From Dermatophilus congolensis (GTDB taxonomy: Bacteria > Actinomycetota > Actinomycetes > Actinomycetales > Dermatophilaceae): a stretch of DNA of 64,000 nucleotides. A model generated the notes under the pieces. It was not told the DNA's origin. It did not search any database and saw nothing but the letters and a program-made list of their open reading frames with translations. How positions within the stretch are numbered: position 1 is the first letter of the stretch; each line of letters opens with the position of its first letter. The translations under genes were made by a program, and so were the position numbers. This document shows, one piece after another, positions 20,220-29,653 of the stretch. The stretch spans positions 620,001 to 684,000 of the forward strand of contig NZ_UFYA01000001.1 of NCBI RefSeq assembly GCF_900447215.1. Direction: 5' to 3'.

Positions 20220-21653
20220 GTGAGTGATGATTTGTTTGGTGTAGCTGCTGAGGCTGGTCGTGGTGGGGTGGGGGCGGTGCCGTTGGCGGTGCGGATGCGG
20301 CCGCGGTCGTTGGATGAGGTGCGTGGTCAGGGTGATGTGTTGCGGGTGGGTAGTCCGTTGCGGCGGTTAGTGGAGGGTGCTGTTGGTGGTGGGGTGGGGC
20401 CGTTGTCGGTGATTTTGTGGGGGCCGCCGGGGACGGGGAAGACGACGTTGGCGCATTTGGTGGCTGGTGGTGAGCGCAAGTTTGTGGAGTTGTCTGCGTT
20501 GAGTGCGGGGGTGCGTGATGTGCGGGCGGTGATGGAGGCTGCGCGTCGGGATAAGGATGTCTGTGGGGTGGAGACGGTGTTGTTTCTTGATGAGATTCAT
20601 CGGTTTTCGAAGGCGCAGCAGGATGCTTTGTTGCCGGGGGTGGAGAATCGCACGGTGATTTTGGTGGCGGCGACGACGGAGAATCCGAGTTTTTCGATTG
20701 TTTCGCCGTTGTTGTCTCGGTCGATGGTGGTGACGTTGACGTCGTTGTCGGATGAGGATGTTGCGGGTGTGGTGGGTGCGGCGTTGGTGGATGAGCGTGG
20801 TTTGGGTGGGGTTTTTGTGCTGGAGGAGGGGGCGTTGGGGCATGTGGTGCGGATGGCGGGTGGTGATGCGCGTCGGGCGTTGACGGAGTTGGAGGCGTCG
20901 GCGGGGGTGGCGTTGGATGATTTGCCGGCGGGGCGGGGGTATCCGACGGTGGATGAGCCTGCTGTTATTACGTTGGCGCATGTGGAGCGGGCGGTGGCGC
21001 GGTCTGCGGTGCGGTATGACCGGGCTGGTGGGCAGCATTATGACGTTGCGAGTGCGTTTATTAAGTCGATGCGTGGTTCGGATGTGGATGCGGCGTTGCA
21101 TTATTTGGCGGTGATGTTGGAGGCGGGTGAGGATCCTCGTTTTATTGCGCGTCGGGTGGTGATTTCGGCCTGTGAGGAGATTGGGATGGCTGATCCGGGG
21201 GCGTTGCAGACTGCGGTGGCGGCGATGCATGCGGTGGCGCAGGTGGGGATGCCGGAGGCTCGGCTGATTTTGGCGCAGGCGGTTGTTCATAATTGTTTGG
21301 CGCCGAAGTCGAATGCGGTGTATTCGGCGGTGAATGCGGCGATGGCGGATGTGAAGGCGGGGCGGGGTGGGCAGGTGCCGCCGGCGTTGCGGGGGTCGGC
21401 GTTTTCGCGGGCGGCTGGGTCTGCGACGAGGCAGGTGGGGGTGGGCAAGGATGCGTATGTGTATGCGCATGATGAGGTGGATTCGGTTGCTCGTCAGCAG
21501 TATTTGCCGGATGAGTTGGTGGGGGTTGATTACTATCACCCCAAGCCTCATGGGTATGAGGAGCGGTTGGTGGGGCGGTGGGCGTGGTTGCGGGAGCGTT
21601 TGGGTAAGCCAGGGGCTGAGGGTGGGTCTTCGAATTCTTCGAGAGAGGGGTGA
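20220..21653 (+). CDS. rarA: Replication-associated recombination ATPase RarA (MgsA)
   Basis: A clamp-loader-like AAA+ ATPase of about 477 residues that acts at stalled replication forks. Walker A is GPPGTGKTT (residues 68-76) and Walker B is VLFLDEIHRF, followed by AATTENPSFSIVSPLLSR (sensor 1 and arginine finger). The C-terminal tetramerisation region contains AFIKSMRGSDVDAALHYLA and SACEEIGMADP, both characteristic. GTG 20220 gives the family-like MSDDLF start; the 23 upstream codons are low-complexity. It is divergent from the GGDEF-EAL pair across about 160 nt. Codons end mostly in G or T. Confidence 0.95.
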   Translation: MSDDLFGVAAEAGRGGVGAVPLAVRMRPRSLDEVRGQGDVLRVGSPLRRLVEGAVGGGVGPLSVILWGPPGTGKTTLAHLVAGGERKFVELSALSAGVRDVRAVMEAARRDKDVCGVETVLFLDEIHRFSKAQQDALLPGVENRTVILVAATTENPSFSIVSPLLSRSMVVTLTSLSDEDVAGVVGAALVDERGLGGVFVLEEGALGHVVRMAGGDARRALTELEASAGVALDDLPAGRGYPTVDEPAVITLAHVERAVARSAVRYDRAGGQHYDVASAFIKSMRGSDVDAALHYLAVMLEAGEDPRFIARRVVISACEEIGMADPGALQTAVAAMHAVAQVGMPEARLILAQAVVHNCLAPKSNAVYSAVNAAMADVKAGRGGQVPPALRGSAFSRAAGSATRQVGVGKDAYVYAHDEVDSVARQQYLPDELVGVDYYHPKPHGYEERLVGRWAWLRERLGKPGAEGGSSNSSREG

Positions 21654-21697
21654 TGGTGTCGTATTTTTGCGGGTGGTTGGGTGTTTAGGCTGGGTGG

Positions 21698-22273
21698 ATG
21701 GTTACGTGGTTTGACGTGCGGGATGCGGTTGAGGCCCGCTATGAGGTGTTGGGGCCTTTGGTGTGGGATAGCCCGCATGAAGATGGTGATCCGTTGCCTG
21801 AGTCGTATGAGCGTACGAGTGATTTTCGTCGTTTTGAGGCTCCGGTGTTGCGGGTGCGGGCGTGGGTGGATGCTTTGGTTGGGTTGGGTGTGGCTTCTGC
21901 TGTGGAGGTTGGGTATGTGCAGCAGGGTGAGAAGAGGTTGCGTCGTGAGCTGGTGCGTGCGAAGCGTTCGGGGACTTTAGCGTTGTGGGTGACTACGGGT
22001 GTGCAGGAGCCGACGACGTTGGCTGTTGCTCATCCTCAGCTTGTGATTGAGTCTGAGCCGCGTTGTGGGTGTGATGGGTGTGATTTTGGTAGTGAGTCGT
22101 TGCTGGGGCTTTTTGATTGTGCGTTTGAGTCTGTGGTGACTGGTGATGTGACTGTGCGGCAGGATGAGCAGGATCGGTATGTGTATTTGTCGCAGTTCAG
22201 TAGTCAAGGTGGCGCGCATTTTCTTGACCATCCGTTGGTGGGGCAGAGGCATGGGGCGGCGTGGGTGGATTAA
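21698..22273 (+). CDS. Hypothetical protein with CGCDGCD motif (DUF6226-like)
   Basis: A soluble acidic protein of 191 residues, function unknown. It starts MVTWFDVRDAVEARYEVLG and has the distinctive segment RCGCDGCDFGSESLLGLFD. From memory this resembles the actinobacterial DUF6226 family, but I cannot confirm it. No membrane segment or signal peptide is visible. It follows rarA by 44 nt in the same direction and could be cotranscribed. The A+T-richer island begins directly after its stop. Confidence 0.7.
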   Translation: MVTWFDVRDAVEARYEVLGPLVWDSPHEDGDPLPESYERTSDFRRFEAPVLRVRAWVDALVGLGVASAVEVGYVQQGEKRLRRELVRAKRSGTLALWVTTGVQEPTTLAVAHPQLVIESEPRCGCDGCDFGSESLLGLFDCAFESVVTGDVTVRQDEQDRYVYLSQFSSQGGAHFLDHPLVGQRHGAAWVD

Positions 22274-22503
22274 TTCTCGTGGACGCGAAAGCATAGGAAA
22301 TGCGTGAAGCATAGTAGCTGAAAAGCGCGCCTACAGGTCATGAAAAAGGATTTAGTCTTTAAGTCGCATGCCTGTTTACTGTCAATTTAGGATTCGAGTA
22401 CGCCGTTAATGTCTGACGGGGTGCCTGTTAGGCTCGCGCTCTTTGTTCTTATAGTGGGGGCGGAGGGGGTCTGGGTAGGAATTTTTCTCTGAAGGGGGTT
22501 TTG
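22274..22503. other. A+T-richer intergenic stretch, left edge of foreign island
   Basis: This 230-nt gap changes abruptly in composition just after the 22273 stop codon, from G+T-rich coding sequence to mixed, A+T-richer DNA. I see no RNA gene or convincing attachment repeat. GAAGGGGG near its end is the ribosome site of the ABC ATPase pseudogene. Confidence 0.4.
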
Positions 22504-23230
22504 ATGGCAATTAGAGTAGAAAATATCAAAAAGACATTAGGTCGCAAAGAGGTTATTCGAGATATTTCTTTCACTGCTCCGACTGGGAAGATAACAGGAG
22601 TATTGGGGCCCAATGGAGCAGGTAAGACAACCACATTTAAGATTATGCTGAATATAATGAGTTCAGATAATTCTGAAAGCTGTGTTACTTATGGAGGTGA
22701 TCGGCTCGCATCTTTCTCTCTTCCATTGACCAGGGTGGGATTTTCAATGGAAATCGACGCGATGGACAAAAGGAGAAAGGCAGTTGATCATTTACGGTCC
22801 TACGCGCCGCTGGCAGATTGTTCGGATTCTCGCATCGATGAACTGCTGGAACAAGTTGGGTTGGGGTATGCAAAAAAAGCAGCAGGTCGGCTCGTATTCC
22901 ATGGGCATGAAGCAGCGGCCATCTCTAGCGATGTCCTTACTGGGTGACCCGGATTTCCTCATACTAGATGAGCCCACTAATGGCCTAGATCCTGATGGAA
23001 TAATCTGGATAAGGGACTATCTAAAGAAGCTTGCAGATGATGGGAAGACTATAATCGTTTCTTCTCACCTTCTCAATGAGGCGCAAAAATTTATTGACTG
23101 TGTAGTTATTATCAAAGAGGGAAGTGTTGCCTATGAGGGGGATGTTTCTGACCTAAAGGAGGCGTGCAGTAAATACTCTGGTCGAGAAAACTTAGATCTT
23201 GAGGAATTGATGCAATTCTTGGAGGTGGGT
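22504..23230 (+). pseudogene. ABC-2 type transporter ATP-binding protein, frameshifted
   Basis: The ATPase of a drug, lantibiotic or multidrug-type ABC exporter. Frame 1 gives Walker A (LGPNGAGKTTTFKIML) and ends out of phase after LLEQVGLGYAKKA. A second frame continues with the signature VGSYSMGMKQRPSLAMSLLG, Walker B FLILDEPTNGLDPDG and the switch His in VSSHLLNEAQ. Removing one A from the seven-A run at 22872-22878 joins them as GYAKKQQVGSYSMGMKQR. Codon use is A+T-rich and unlike all neighbours, so it was probably acquired. The second frame stays open to 23374, running past the ATPase end into a permease remnant in another frame. Transcript slippage on A7 could in principle rescue some protein. 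Confidence 0.8.
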
Positions 23231-23234
23231 TTCT

Positions 23235-23351
23235 GGGAAGATCTTTGGGGTTTCCCCTCTGTCTCAAATGACTGCTCTAGGGGTTATGGCTTTGGCGGCT
23301 ATCTCAATTGCTCTAGTGGGGTGGGGTCAATTCAGGAAGAAAGAGTTTTAA
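23235..23351 (+). pseudogene. ABC-2 permease remnant (last ~38 codons)
   Basis: In the third frame, directly after the ATPase end, the sequence reads FGVSPLSQMTALGVMALAAI then SIALVGWGQFRKKEF and TAA at 23349-23351. A final hydrophobic helix followed by a short Arg/Lys tail is the standard C-terminus of an ABC-2 permease. About 650-700 nt of permease gene that should precede it are missing. I infer one large internal deletion that joined the ATPase 3' end to the permease 3' end. Confidence 0.65.
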
Positions 23352-23434
23352 GCACACGTGGGTTAGGTGCTTAGTGATGCTCGTGAATGATTTTTAGGGG
23401 TGCCTTTGGGTTTTAGAAGTGTGGTTTTGGGGTG

Positions 23435-23477
23435 ACATGCCTTTACCTGTCACGTGTGGTGACAGGTAAAGGCATGT
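23435..23477 (-). terminator. 19-bp perfect hairpin after the oligopeptide operon
   Basis: A perfect 19-bp inverted repeat (23435-23453 with 23459-23477) with a 5-nt loop starts 5 nt beyond the stop codon of the ABC operon's last gene at 23482. It is the strongest hairpin in the window and the likely operon terminator; it also lies at the edge of the foreign island. Confidence 0.75.
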
Positions 23478-23481
23478 GGGG

Positions 23482-24531
23482 TTAGATTCCGGCAGGTTCA
23501 CTCAAGGGTGGGGTGGGTTTGCTGTTGATGATGGCGTTTTCCTTGGCGTAGTGGCATGCGCTGCGGTGTGCGCCAGTAGTGGTGGTGTCTGGGCGGTCGA
23601 TGAGTTCTGGGTCATCAGTGGCACAGATGTCGGTGGCGATGGGGCAGCGGGTGTGGAATCGGCAGCCGCTGGGTGGGTTCGCGGGGGAGGGGACATCGCC
23701 GGTAAGGATGATTTGGTTTCCTAAGCCGCGCACGGTGGGGTCAGGGACGGGCACGGCGGACAGGAGTGCCTGGGTGTATGGGTGGGTGGCGTGTTCGTAG
23801 ATTTCTTCTTCGGTGCCGAGTTCAACCATCTTGCCCAGGTACATGACGCCGATGCGGTCAGAGATGTGGCGGACGACGGATAGATCGTGGGCAACGAAGA
23901 TGTAGGCCAGCCCGAGCTCATCTTGGAGTCGTTCCATGAGGTTGACGACTTGGGCCTGGACGGAAACATCAAGGGCCGAAACTGGTTCGTCACAGACAAG
24001 TACTTTGGGGCGCAAGGCGATGCCGCGGGCGATGCCGATGCGTTGTCGCTGACCGCCAGAGAATTGGTGGGGGTATCGGTTGATGTGTTCGGGATTGAGG
24101 CCGACCATGTCGAGCAGTTCTCGTACGGCGGCTTTTTTGCCTTCTTTAGGGGTAGCGGTGGGGTGGATGTCGAAGGGTTCGCCGATGATGTCGCCGACGG
24201 TTTTGCGTGGATTGAGTGAGGTATAGGGGTCTTGAAAGACGATTTGGATGTCGCGGCGCATTTTTCGTAGGGCGGCGCCGGTGGCAGTGGCCAGGTCTGC
24301 TCCGTCGAAGTCAACGCTGCCGGAGGTGGGGTGTTCGAGGCGAACGAGCATGCGACCGAGGGTGGATTTTCCGCATCCGGATTCGCCGACGATGCCCAGG
24401 GTTTCGCCTTTGCGTAGTTCGAAGGAGACGCCGTCGACGGCTTTGACTTCTCCGACTTTGCGGCGCAGAACACCTTTGCGGATGGGGTAGTGCTTGACGA
24501 GGTCGTTGGCACGGAGGATGACGTCGTTCAT
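23482..24531 (-). CDS. Oligopeptide ABC transporter ATP-binding protein (OppF/DppF type)
   Basis: The second ATPase of a peptide import system, about 349 residues. Walker A is [17 protein letters not shown], the signature [16 protein letters not shown], Walker [17 protein letters not shown] and the switch His is in [15 protein letters not shown]. The C-terminal oligopeptide extension has Cys residues spaced C-x5-C-x6-C plus a later C ([15 protein letters not shown] and SACHYA). I recall that equivalent Cys in a mycobacterial OppD bind an iron-sulphur cluster. ATG 24531 overlaps the upstream stop by ATGA. The frame extends 61 codons upstream, but that is inside the preceding gene. Confidence 0.93.
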   Translation of the reverse strand: MNDVILRANDLVKHYPIRKGVLRRKVGEVKAVDGVSFELRKGETLGIVGESGCGKSTLGRMLVRLEHPTSGSVDFDGADLATATGAALRKMRRDIQIVFQDPYTSLNPRKTVGDIIGEPFDIHPTATPKEGKKAAVRELLDMVGLNPEHINRYPHQFSGGQRQRIGIARGIALRPKVLVCDEPVSALDVSVQAQVVNLMERLQDELGLAYIFVAHDLSVVRHISDRIGVMYLGKMVELGTEEEIYEHATHPYTQALLSAVPVPDPTVRGLGNQIILTGDVPSPANPPSGCRFHTRCPIATDICATDDPELIDRPDTTTTGAHRSACHYAKENAIINSKPTPPLSEPAGI

Positions 24532-25682
24532 CGTGTTTCTCCGTTCGTGGGGGTGGTTGAGGTGGGCACGGTGCGGATGCTGCCGGTGGTGGTGACTTCG
24601 GCGCGGGGGGTGAGTTTGCCCTCGAAGAGGGAGTCTGCGTAGTGGCAGGCCGAGGTGTGCGGGTGGGTGGGGTCGTCTTCGACGGTGTGCAGTTCTGGGC
24701 GGGTGCGGGTGCATTCGCTGGTGGCGTAGCGGCAGCGGGGTTGGAATTCGCAGCCGGGGGGCATGGCGAGCAGGTTGGGCGGCAGTCCACCGATGGCGGC
24801 GAGTTGTTCGCCTCGACCGTCCATGCGGGGGATGGAGTCGAGGAGACCTTTGGTGTAGGGGTGTGCGGGGTAGGCGTAGGCGTCGAAAACGTTGGCCTGT
24901 TCCATGATGCGTCCGGCGTACATGACGGCGATGCGGTCGGCGACGTCGGCCACGACCCCTAGATCGTGGGTGATGAGGATGAGGCCCATGTGGCGTTCTT
25001 CTTGGAGTTCGGCCAACAGGCGCATGATTTGGGCTTGGACGGTGACGTCCAGGGCGGTGGTGGGTTCATCGGCGATGAGGACTGCTGGGTCTAGCGCGAT
25101 GGCCACGGCGATCATGATGCGTTGGCGCATTCCGCCGGAGAATTGGTGGGGGAATGCTTTGACGCGTTGTTTTGCGCCGGGGATGTGGACGCGTTCCATG
25201 AGTCGGATGGCTTGGTCGAGGGCGTCTTTGCGGTTCATGCCGCGGTGGACGCGGAGCATTTCAGCGATTTGCCAGCCGACGGGGAAGACAGGGTTAAGGG
25301 CTGATAGGGCGTCCTGGAACACCATAGAGATGTCAGGTCCGCGTAGTTTGCGGCGTTCGCTTTCGGGCAGGGTGAGGATGTCACGGCCGCGGTAGCGCAC
25401 GGATCCGGAGGCGATGCGTGCTGGTGGTGTGTCGAGGATGCCCATGATGGCTTGGGCGGTGACAGATTTCCCGGATCCGGATTCGCCGAGGATGGCGAGG
25501 GTTTCGCCTTCGGCGACGCTGAATGAGGCGCCGTTGATGGCGTGTGCGACGCCGTCGTCGGTGTGGAAGTCGACGTGGAGGTTATCGACTTCCAGGAGGG
25601 TTTGGCCGACGTTGCGGTGGGTGGCGTGTTTGGTGTGTGTGGTGGTCATGGGCGGGGCTTCTTTGCGCTTGGGGGCGGTCAT
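24528..25682 (-). CDS. Oligopeptide ABC transporter ATP-binding protein (OppD/DppD type)
   Basis: First ATPase of the intact peptide importer, about 384 residues. Walker A is [20 protein letters not shown], signature [16 protein letters not shown], Walker [17 protein letters not shown] and switch His [16 protein letters not shown]. The Cys motif [15 protein letters not shown] and SACHYADS is complete. ATG 25682 overlaps the upstream permease stop (ATGA), favouring it over the Met 11 codons later. Both ends of the gene are coupled to neighbours by 4-nt overlaps. Confidence 0.93.
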   Translation of the reverse strand: MTAPKRKEAPPMTTTHTKHATHRNVGQTLLEVDNLHVDFHTDDGVAHAINGASFSVAEGETLAILGESGSGKSVTAQAIMGILDTPPARIASGSVRYRGRDILTLPESERRKLRGPDISMVFQDALSALNPVFPVGWQIAEMLRVHRGMNRKDALDQAIRLMERVHIPGAKQRVKAFPHQFSGGMRQRIMIAVAIALDPAVLIADEPTTALDVTVQAQIMRLLAELQEERHMGLILITHDLGVVADVADRIAVMYAGRIMEQANVFDAYAYPAHPYTKGLLDSIPRMDGRGEQLAAIGGLPPNLLAMPPGCEFQPRCRYATSECTRTRPELHTVEDDPTHPHTSACHYADSLFEGKLTPRAEVTTTGSIRTVPTSTTPTNGETR

Positions 25683-26635
25683 CGGGCCTTGGGGTCGAAC
25701 GCGTCACGGACGGCGTCGCCGAGGAGGATGAAGGCCAGGACGGTGATCGACAAGAACAGGCTCGGGAAGAGCAGGATGTGGGGTGCGGCGTAGATGGCGT
25801 CGGTGCCGGTTGAGATTGCTAGTCCCCAGCTGATGGCGGGGGAGGTCAACCCGATGCCGAGGAAGCTCAGGGTTGCTTCGGCGGCGATGAAGGTGCCTAG
25901 GTTGATGGTGGAGACCACCAGGGCGGGTGCGAATGCGTTGGGCAGTAGGTGGCGGAAGATGATGCGCCCTGTTCCTGCCCCGAGGGCGCGGGCTGCCATG
26001 ACGTATTCGCTGTCTTTGATTTGGAGGATGGCTCCGCGCATGAGTCGGGCGATGCTGGGCCAGCCGAAGAGAGACAAAACGAGGACCACTTTCCCTACGA
26101 CGACCCAGAAACTGGCGTCGGGTGGGTTGGGGAAAGAGGTCATGAACAGGATGCCGCCCAGCAGCATGGGGATGGCGAAGAAAACATCGGTGACGCGCAT
26201 GAGCAGGGTGTCCCAGATGCCGCCGAAGTAGGCGGCGAGGGTGCCGACGATGGCGCCGATGAGGAGGGTGGCGATGGTGGTGAGGACACCGACGAGGATG
26301 GAGGCGCGCGCGCCGTAGATGGTGAGGGTGTAGATGTCTGCGCCTTGGATGTCTCGGCCGAACCATGCCTCGGCGCTGGGTTCGGCGCGTGATTGGGATA
26401 GGTCGGCGGCGTAGGGGTCGCCGTGGGCGAAGAGGCTGGGCGCTATGGCCATGAGCACGAGGGTGATGATCATGATTGTGGAGACCCAGAACAGGGGGCG
26501 TCGGCGCAGGTAGAGCCAGGCGTCGGAGGTCAGGGACCGTGCGGGGGCCTCTGCGGTGGTGGTGGGTTTCATGGTGGGTTCCTGGGCGACGCTGCTGGGG
26601 GTGGTGCCGGTGGGGGTGGTGTTGGTGTCAGTCAT
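25679..26635 (-). CDS. Oligopeptide ABC transporter permease (OppC/DppC type)
   Basis: Inner-membrane permease of 318 residues with about six helices. A soluble Thr/Pro-rich head of ~35 residues precedes the first helix (FWVSTIMIITLVLMAIAPSL). The N-terminal OppC domain contains HWFGRD-like sequence as AWFGRDIQGADIYTLTIYGA. The EAA loop that contacts the ATPases reads AARALGAGTGRIIFRHLLPN. It ends with [13 protein letters not shown], typical of the family. Its ATG overlaps the OppB stop by 8 nt. Confidence 0.93.
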   Translation of the reverse strand: MTDTNTTPTGTTPSSVAQEPTMKPTTTAEAPARSLTSDAWLYLRRRPLFWVSTIMIITLVLMAIAPSLFAHGDPYAADLSQSRAEPSAEAWFGRDIQGADIYTLTIYGARASILVGVLTTIATLLIGAIVGTLAAYFGGIWDTLLMRVTDVFFAIPMLLGGILFMTSFPNPPDASFWVVVGKVVLVLSLFGWPSIARLMRGAILQIKDSEYVMAARALGAGTGRIIFRHLLPNAFAPALVVSTINLGTFIAAEATLSFLGIGLTSPAISWGLAISTGTDAIYAAPHILLFPSLFLSITVLAFILLGDAVRDAFDPKAR

Positions 26636-27554
26636 GGCTGATCCTCGGGTCGAGAACGCCGTACAGCAGGTCGACGATCAGGTTGACGAGCAGGAAGACC
26701 AGGACGAGCATCGTGACGGCTGAGACGACGGCGATGCCGTCACGGTTGGCGATGCTTTCGAAGATGTATCCGCCTACTCCGGGGATGTTGAAGATGCGTT
26801 CGGTGACGATGGCCCCGCCTAGGAGGGCACCGAAGTCGGCGCCGATGAAGGTGATGACTGGGATGAGTGAGTTGCGCAGTACGTGGATACCAACGACGCG
26901 TTTTTGGGTGAGGCCTTTGGCGCGTGCGGTGCGGGCGTAGTCAGCGCGGAGATTTTCGACGAGGTTGGTGCGGGTGAGTCGGGCGACGTAGGCGATGGAT
27001 AGGGATCCGAGGACGAATCCGGGCAGGAGGAGCTGGTACCAGCCGGGTTCGTAGCCGACGGTGACGGGGAACCATTGGAGTTGGATCCCGAACACGAGTT
27101 GCATGATGGGGGCGATGACGATGATCGGGATGGAGATGACGAATAGGGTTCCGACCATGACGAGGGCGTCGATGAATCCGCCTTTGCGGATTCCAGCCAG
27201 GATTCCGGCCAGGACACCGATGATGATTTCGACGGTGACGGCGACGATGGCTAGTTGCCCGGTGACTGAGTAGCGTTCGGTGAGCTCTTCGCTGATGGGG
27301 TTGCCGAAGTAGTTCTTTCCGAAGTCGCCTTGGAGTACATTTCCTCCCCACTTCGCGTATTGGATGATCAGGGGGTCATCCAGGTTGTGTTGGGCGCGGA
27401 ATTCAGCAACGAATTCGGGTGAGCATGGGCGCTCACCGCATTTACCGACAGTGGGGTCTCCGGGTAGTGCGAAGACCATCGCGAAAATGAGGAAGGTTGC
27501 GCCCAGTACGACAGGGATCATCTGTAGTAGTCGGCGCAGAACATAGGTGCCCAC
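26628..27554 (-). CDS. Oligopeptide ABC transporter permease (OppB/DppB type)
   Basis: Permease partner of 308 residues, starting MGTYVLRRLLQMIPVVLGAT, the usual OppB N-terminus. The EAA loop reads RTARAKGLTQKRVVGIHVLR and the C-terminus VDLLYGVLDPRISHD is typical. An external loop has CGERPCSPEF with two Cys that may form a disulphide. It follows the binding-protein gene across a 138-nt gap that holds a 13-bp hairpin, a layout that usually gives more binding protein than permease. Confidence 0.94.
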   Translation of the reverse strand: MGTYVLRRLLQMIPVVLGATFLIFAMVFALPGDPTVGKCGERPCSPEFVAEFRAQHNLDDPLIIQYAKWGGNVLQGDFGKNYFGNPISEELTERYSVTGQLAIVAVTVEIIIGVLAGILAGIRKGGFIDALVMVGTLFVISIPIIVIAPIMQLVFGIQLQWFPVTVGYEPGWYQLLLPGFVLGSLSIAYVARLTRTNLVENLRADYARTARAKGLTQKRVVGIHVLRNSLIPVITFIGADFGALLGGAIVTERIFNIPGVGGYIFESIANRDGIAVVSAVTMLVLVFLLVNLIVDLLYGVLDPRISHD

Positions 27555-27628
27555 AGTTTTGGCTCCTGCTCTGTGGCGGTGTGTGGTGTGGCGTGGTGGG
27601 GGTGTAGGCCGTGATGGTGCGGCTTTGT

Positions 27629-27660
27629 GGGGTGCCGCGTCGTTGTAGACGCGGCACCCC
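27629..27660 (-). promoter_or_regulatory. Intercistronic hairpin between binding-protein and permease genes
   Basis: A perfect 13-bp stem (27629-27641 with 27648-27660) with a 6-nt loop lies between the solute-binding gene stop (27693) and the OppB start. Such hairpins in ABC import operons stabilise the upstream mRNA or reduce readthrough, giving excess binding protein. The function here is inferred. Confidence 0.65.
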
Positions 27661-27692
27661 GGAGGTGCGCGGGGGTGTTACTGGGGCTGTTG

Positions 27693-29306
27693 TCAGCCTT
27701 TAACTTTGAGTGAGGCCCAGTCGATGGTGCCTTTTTTGGTGATTTTGATGTCGCTGATGCGGTCGCTGTATACGACTTGGCGGATGTAGTCGAACATCGG
27801 GATGCTGGGCATGTCGTTGGCGAGCATGCTTTCTGCTTCTTGGTATTCCTTGTTCGCTTCTTCCAAGGAGGGCGCTTCGACGGCTTCAGCGAGTTTCTTG
27901 TCGAATTCGGGGTTGCTGTATTTGCCGTCGTTGCTGGATCCGCCGGTGGAGAACTGGGGGGTGAGGAAGTTTTCGATGGAGGGGTAGTCCATCTGCCATC
28001 CGGCGCGGAACATGCCTTTCATTTCATGTTTGGTGATTTGGGTGCGGAATGTTTTGAAGTCGACTACGGGGGTGGAGACGCAGTTGATGCCGAGGTTCTG
28101 CTGGATGTTGTTGCAGACGGCTTTGGTCCAGGGGCCGTGGTCGGAGTCGGCGTTGTAGCTGAAGGTGAGGGTGCCTGTGTAGCCACCGGCTTCTTCGAGG
28201 AGTTGTTTGGCTTTGGTGGGGTTGTAGGTGCAGTATTCGCCGCAGCCGCCAGCTTTGTGGCCGTCAACGGCTGGGGGGACCCACCCGGTGGCGGGGACGC
28301 GAGCGCCAGCGAAGATCTGTTTGCTGATGGTTTCGCGGTCGATCGCCATGGATAGCGCTTGGCGCAGTTTGGGGTTTTGGATGCTGGGGTCGGTTTCTTT
28401 GGGCGCGAACGCGATGGTGCCGTTGCCGGCGATGGGCGCCGAGATGTTTCGGTTTTTGAAGTCGTTTTTGTACTTCTCGTTGATGAGGGATGACTGTGGC
28501 GGGTCGTTGTCGATGTCGAGGTTGCCGGCTTGGGCGTCTTTGTAGGCAGCGTCAGAGTTCTGGTAGATGCGGAACGTGACTTTGCCGACCTGGGTTTTGT
28601 CTGGGCCGTCGTAGTGCGGGTTTTTCGCCAGCACGATTTCTCGGTTGGGGGTCCAGTTTTCGACCATGAGGGGGCCAGCAGAGATGGGTTTTTTGCCGTA
28701 TGCCTCGGTGTCTTTGAAGAAGACGTCGGGTAGCGGCATGAAGGGGGCGTGGCCGAGGCGGACTTCGAGGTTGGCGATTTTTTGGGTGGTTTCGATGGTG
28801 AAGGTGTGGTCGTCAACAACCTTCAGGCCGCTCATCTCTTTGGCTTTGGGCTGTGCACCTTTGTCGCCTTGGAGGTCTTCGTAGCCTTTGATGGGTTCGA
28901 AGAAGTAGGAGTTGATTTGGGCGTTGGGTCCGTATGCGCCCCAGTTCCAGGCGTCGACGAAGTTTTTGGCTTTGACTTCGGTGCCGTCGGAGAATTTGCG
29001 GCCTGGTTTGAGTTTGACGGTGAAGTGCTGATTGTCCGTCGTCTCGATGGATTCGGCCATGTCTTTTTCGGGCGCTCCGCTTTGTGCGCTGTATCGCACG
29101 AGCCCGGAGGAGACCGCGTCGAGGACGTCGCCGCCGCATACCTCGCTGGTGGAGGTGGTGATGAGGGGGTTCTGGGGGTTGCAGCCGCGCATGGTGACTG
29201 CCCCGCCTTCCACCTTTGAACCGTTGGAGCCTCCGCCGCCGCAGGCGGCCAGAAGCGTGGTGAGGGAGAGGCCGACTGCGAGGGCGGCGCGTGTGCGGAT
29301 AGGCAT
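27693..29306 (-). CDS. Oligopeptide-binding lipoprotein (family 5 solute-binding protein)
   Basis: Extracellular substrate receptor of the intact ABC importer, about 537 residues. The signal peptide (MPIRTRAALAVGLSLTTLLA) ends in a lipobox LLAAC with lipidated Cys22. Family 5 features include GLVRYSAQSGA, FTVKLKPGRKFSDGTEVKAK and PKLRQALSMAIDRETI. A paired Cys region (GGCGEYC) lies mid-protein. ATG 29306 is chosen because AAAGGA is 7 nt upstream; the GTG two codons earlier is too close to it. Substrate class (oligopeptide or dipeptide) is inferred from the family and the operon. Confidence 0.94.
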   Translation of the reverse strand: MPIRTRAALAVGLSLTTLLAACGGGGSNGSKVEGGAVTMRGCNPQNPLITTSTSEVCGGDVLDAVSSGLVRYSAQSGAPEKDMAESIETTDNQHFTVKLKPGRKFSDGTEVKAKNFVDAWNWGAYGPNAQINSYFFEPIKGYEDLQGDKGAQPKAKEMSGLKVVDDHTFTIETTQKIANLEVRLGHAPFMPLPDVFFKDTEAYGKKPISAGPLMVENWTPNREIVLAKNPHYDGPDKTQVGKVTFRIYQNSDAAYKDAQAGNLDIDNDPPQSSLINEKYKNDFKNRNISAPIAGNGTIAFAPKETDPSIQNPKLRQALSMAIDRETISKQIFAGARVPATGWVPPAVDGHKAGGCGEYCTYNPTKAKQLLEEAGGYTGTLTFSYNADSDHGPWTKAVCNNIQQNLGINCVSTPVVDFKTFRTQITKHEMKGMFRAGWQMDYPSIENFLTPQFSTGGSSNDGKYSNPEFDKKLAEAVEAPSLEEANKEYQEAESMLANDMPSIPMFDYIRQVVYSDRISDIKITKKGTIDWASLKVKG

Positions 29307-29653
29307 CTGCACTTCCTTTCTGCGTCAACGGGGAGCGCATCGTTGCGTTCTCCGAAGGGCGCCCGGGTGTCGTTGATGACATCGGGCGCGGTGCCGCGGG
29401 GGCACAGGATGAGGGCGCGCCGGGGCATATGTGGGGTGACCAGCGGACGCGCAAAAATTCATCCGATTGCGTAAAGGTACGCTATGTCCGCTTTTTGTCC
29501 ACTCCGATTAGTGCGACGGCACGCCGGTGAATGTGGTTATTGGGGTGTTATGCCTGATTTTGGGCGTAAAGACGGCCAAGAAATCCAGTGTCCGAAATAT
29601 GGTCACGGGGATTCCTTGGCTGCAAAGAAAGGACCCTCAAGCAATAAGTTGGG
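29307..29653 (-). promoter_or_regulatory. Intergenic region with candidate promoter for the intact peptide operon
   Basis: This 347-nt gap separates the broken and intact peptide operons. On the minus strand TGGACA (29496-29501) and TACCTT (29474-29479) are 16 nt apart and resemble a sigma-70-type promoter pointing to the binding-protein gene. Nothing else is recognised here. Confidence 0.35.

Noticed and set aside
20367-21551. A 394-codon frame antisense to rarA
   Set aside because: Arg/His-rich with no domain; rarA on the plus strand has complete AAA+ motifs.
22274-23480. Insertion sequence or prophage as the source of the A+T-rich island
   Set aside because: No transposase, integrase or terminal repeats are visible; the 19-bp palindrome at 23435 fits an operon terminator.
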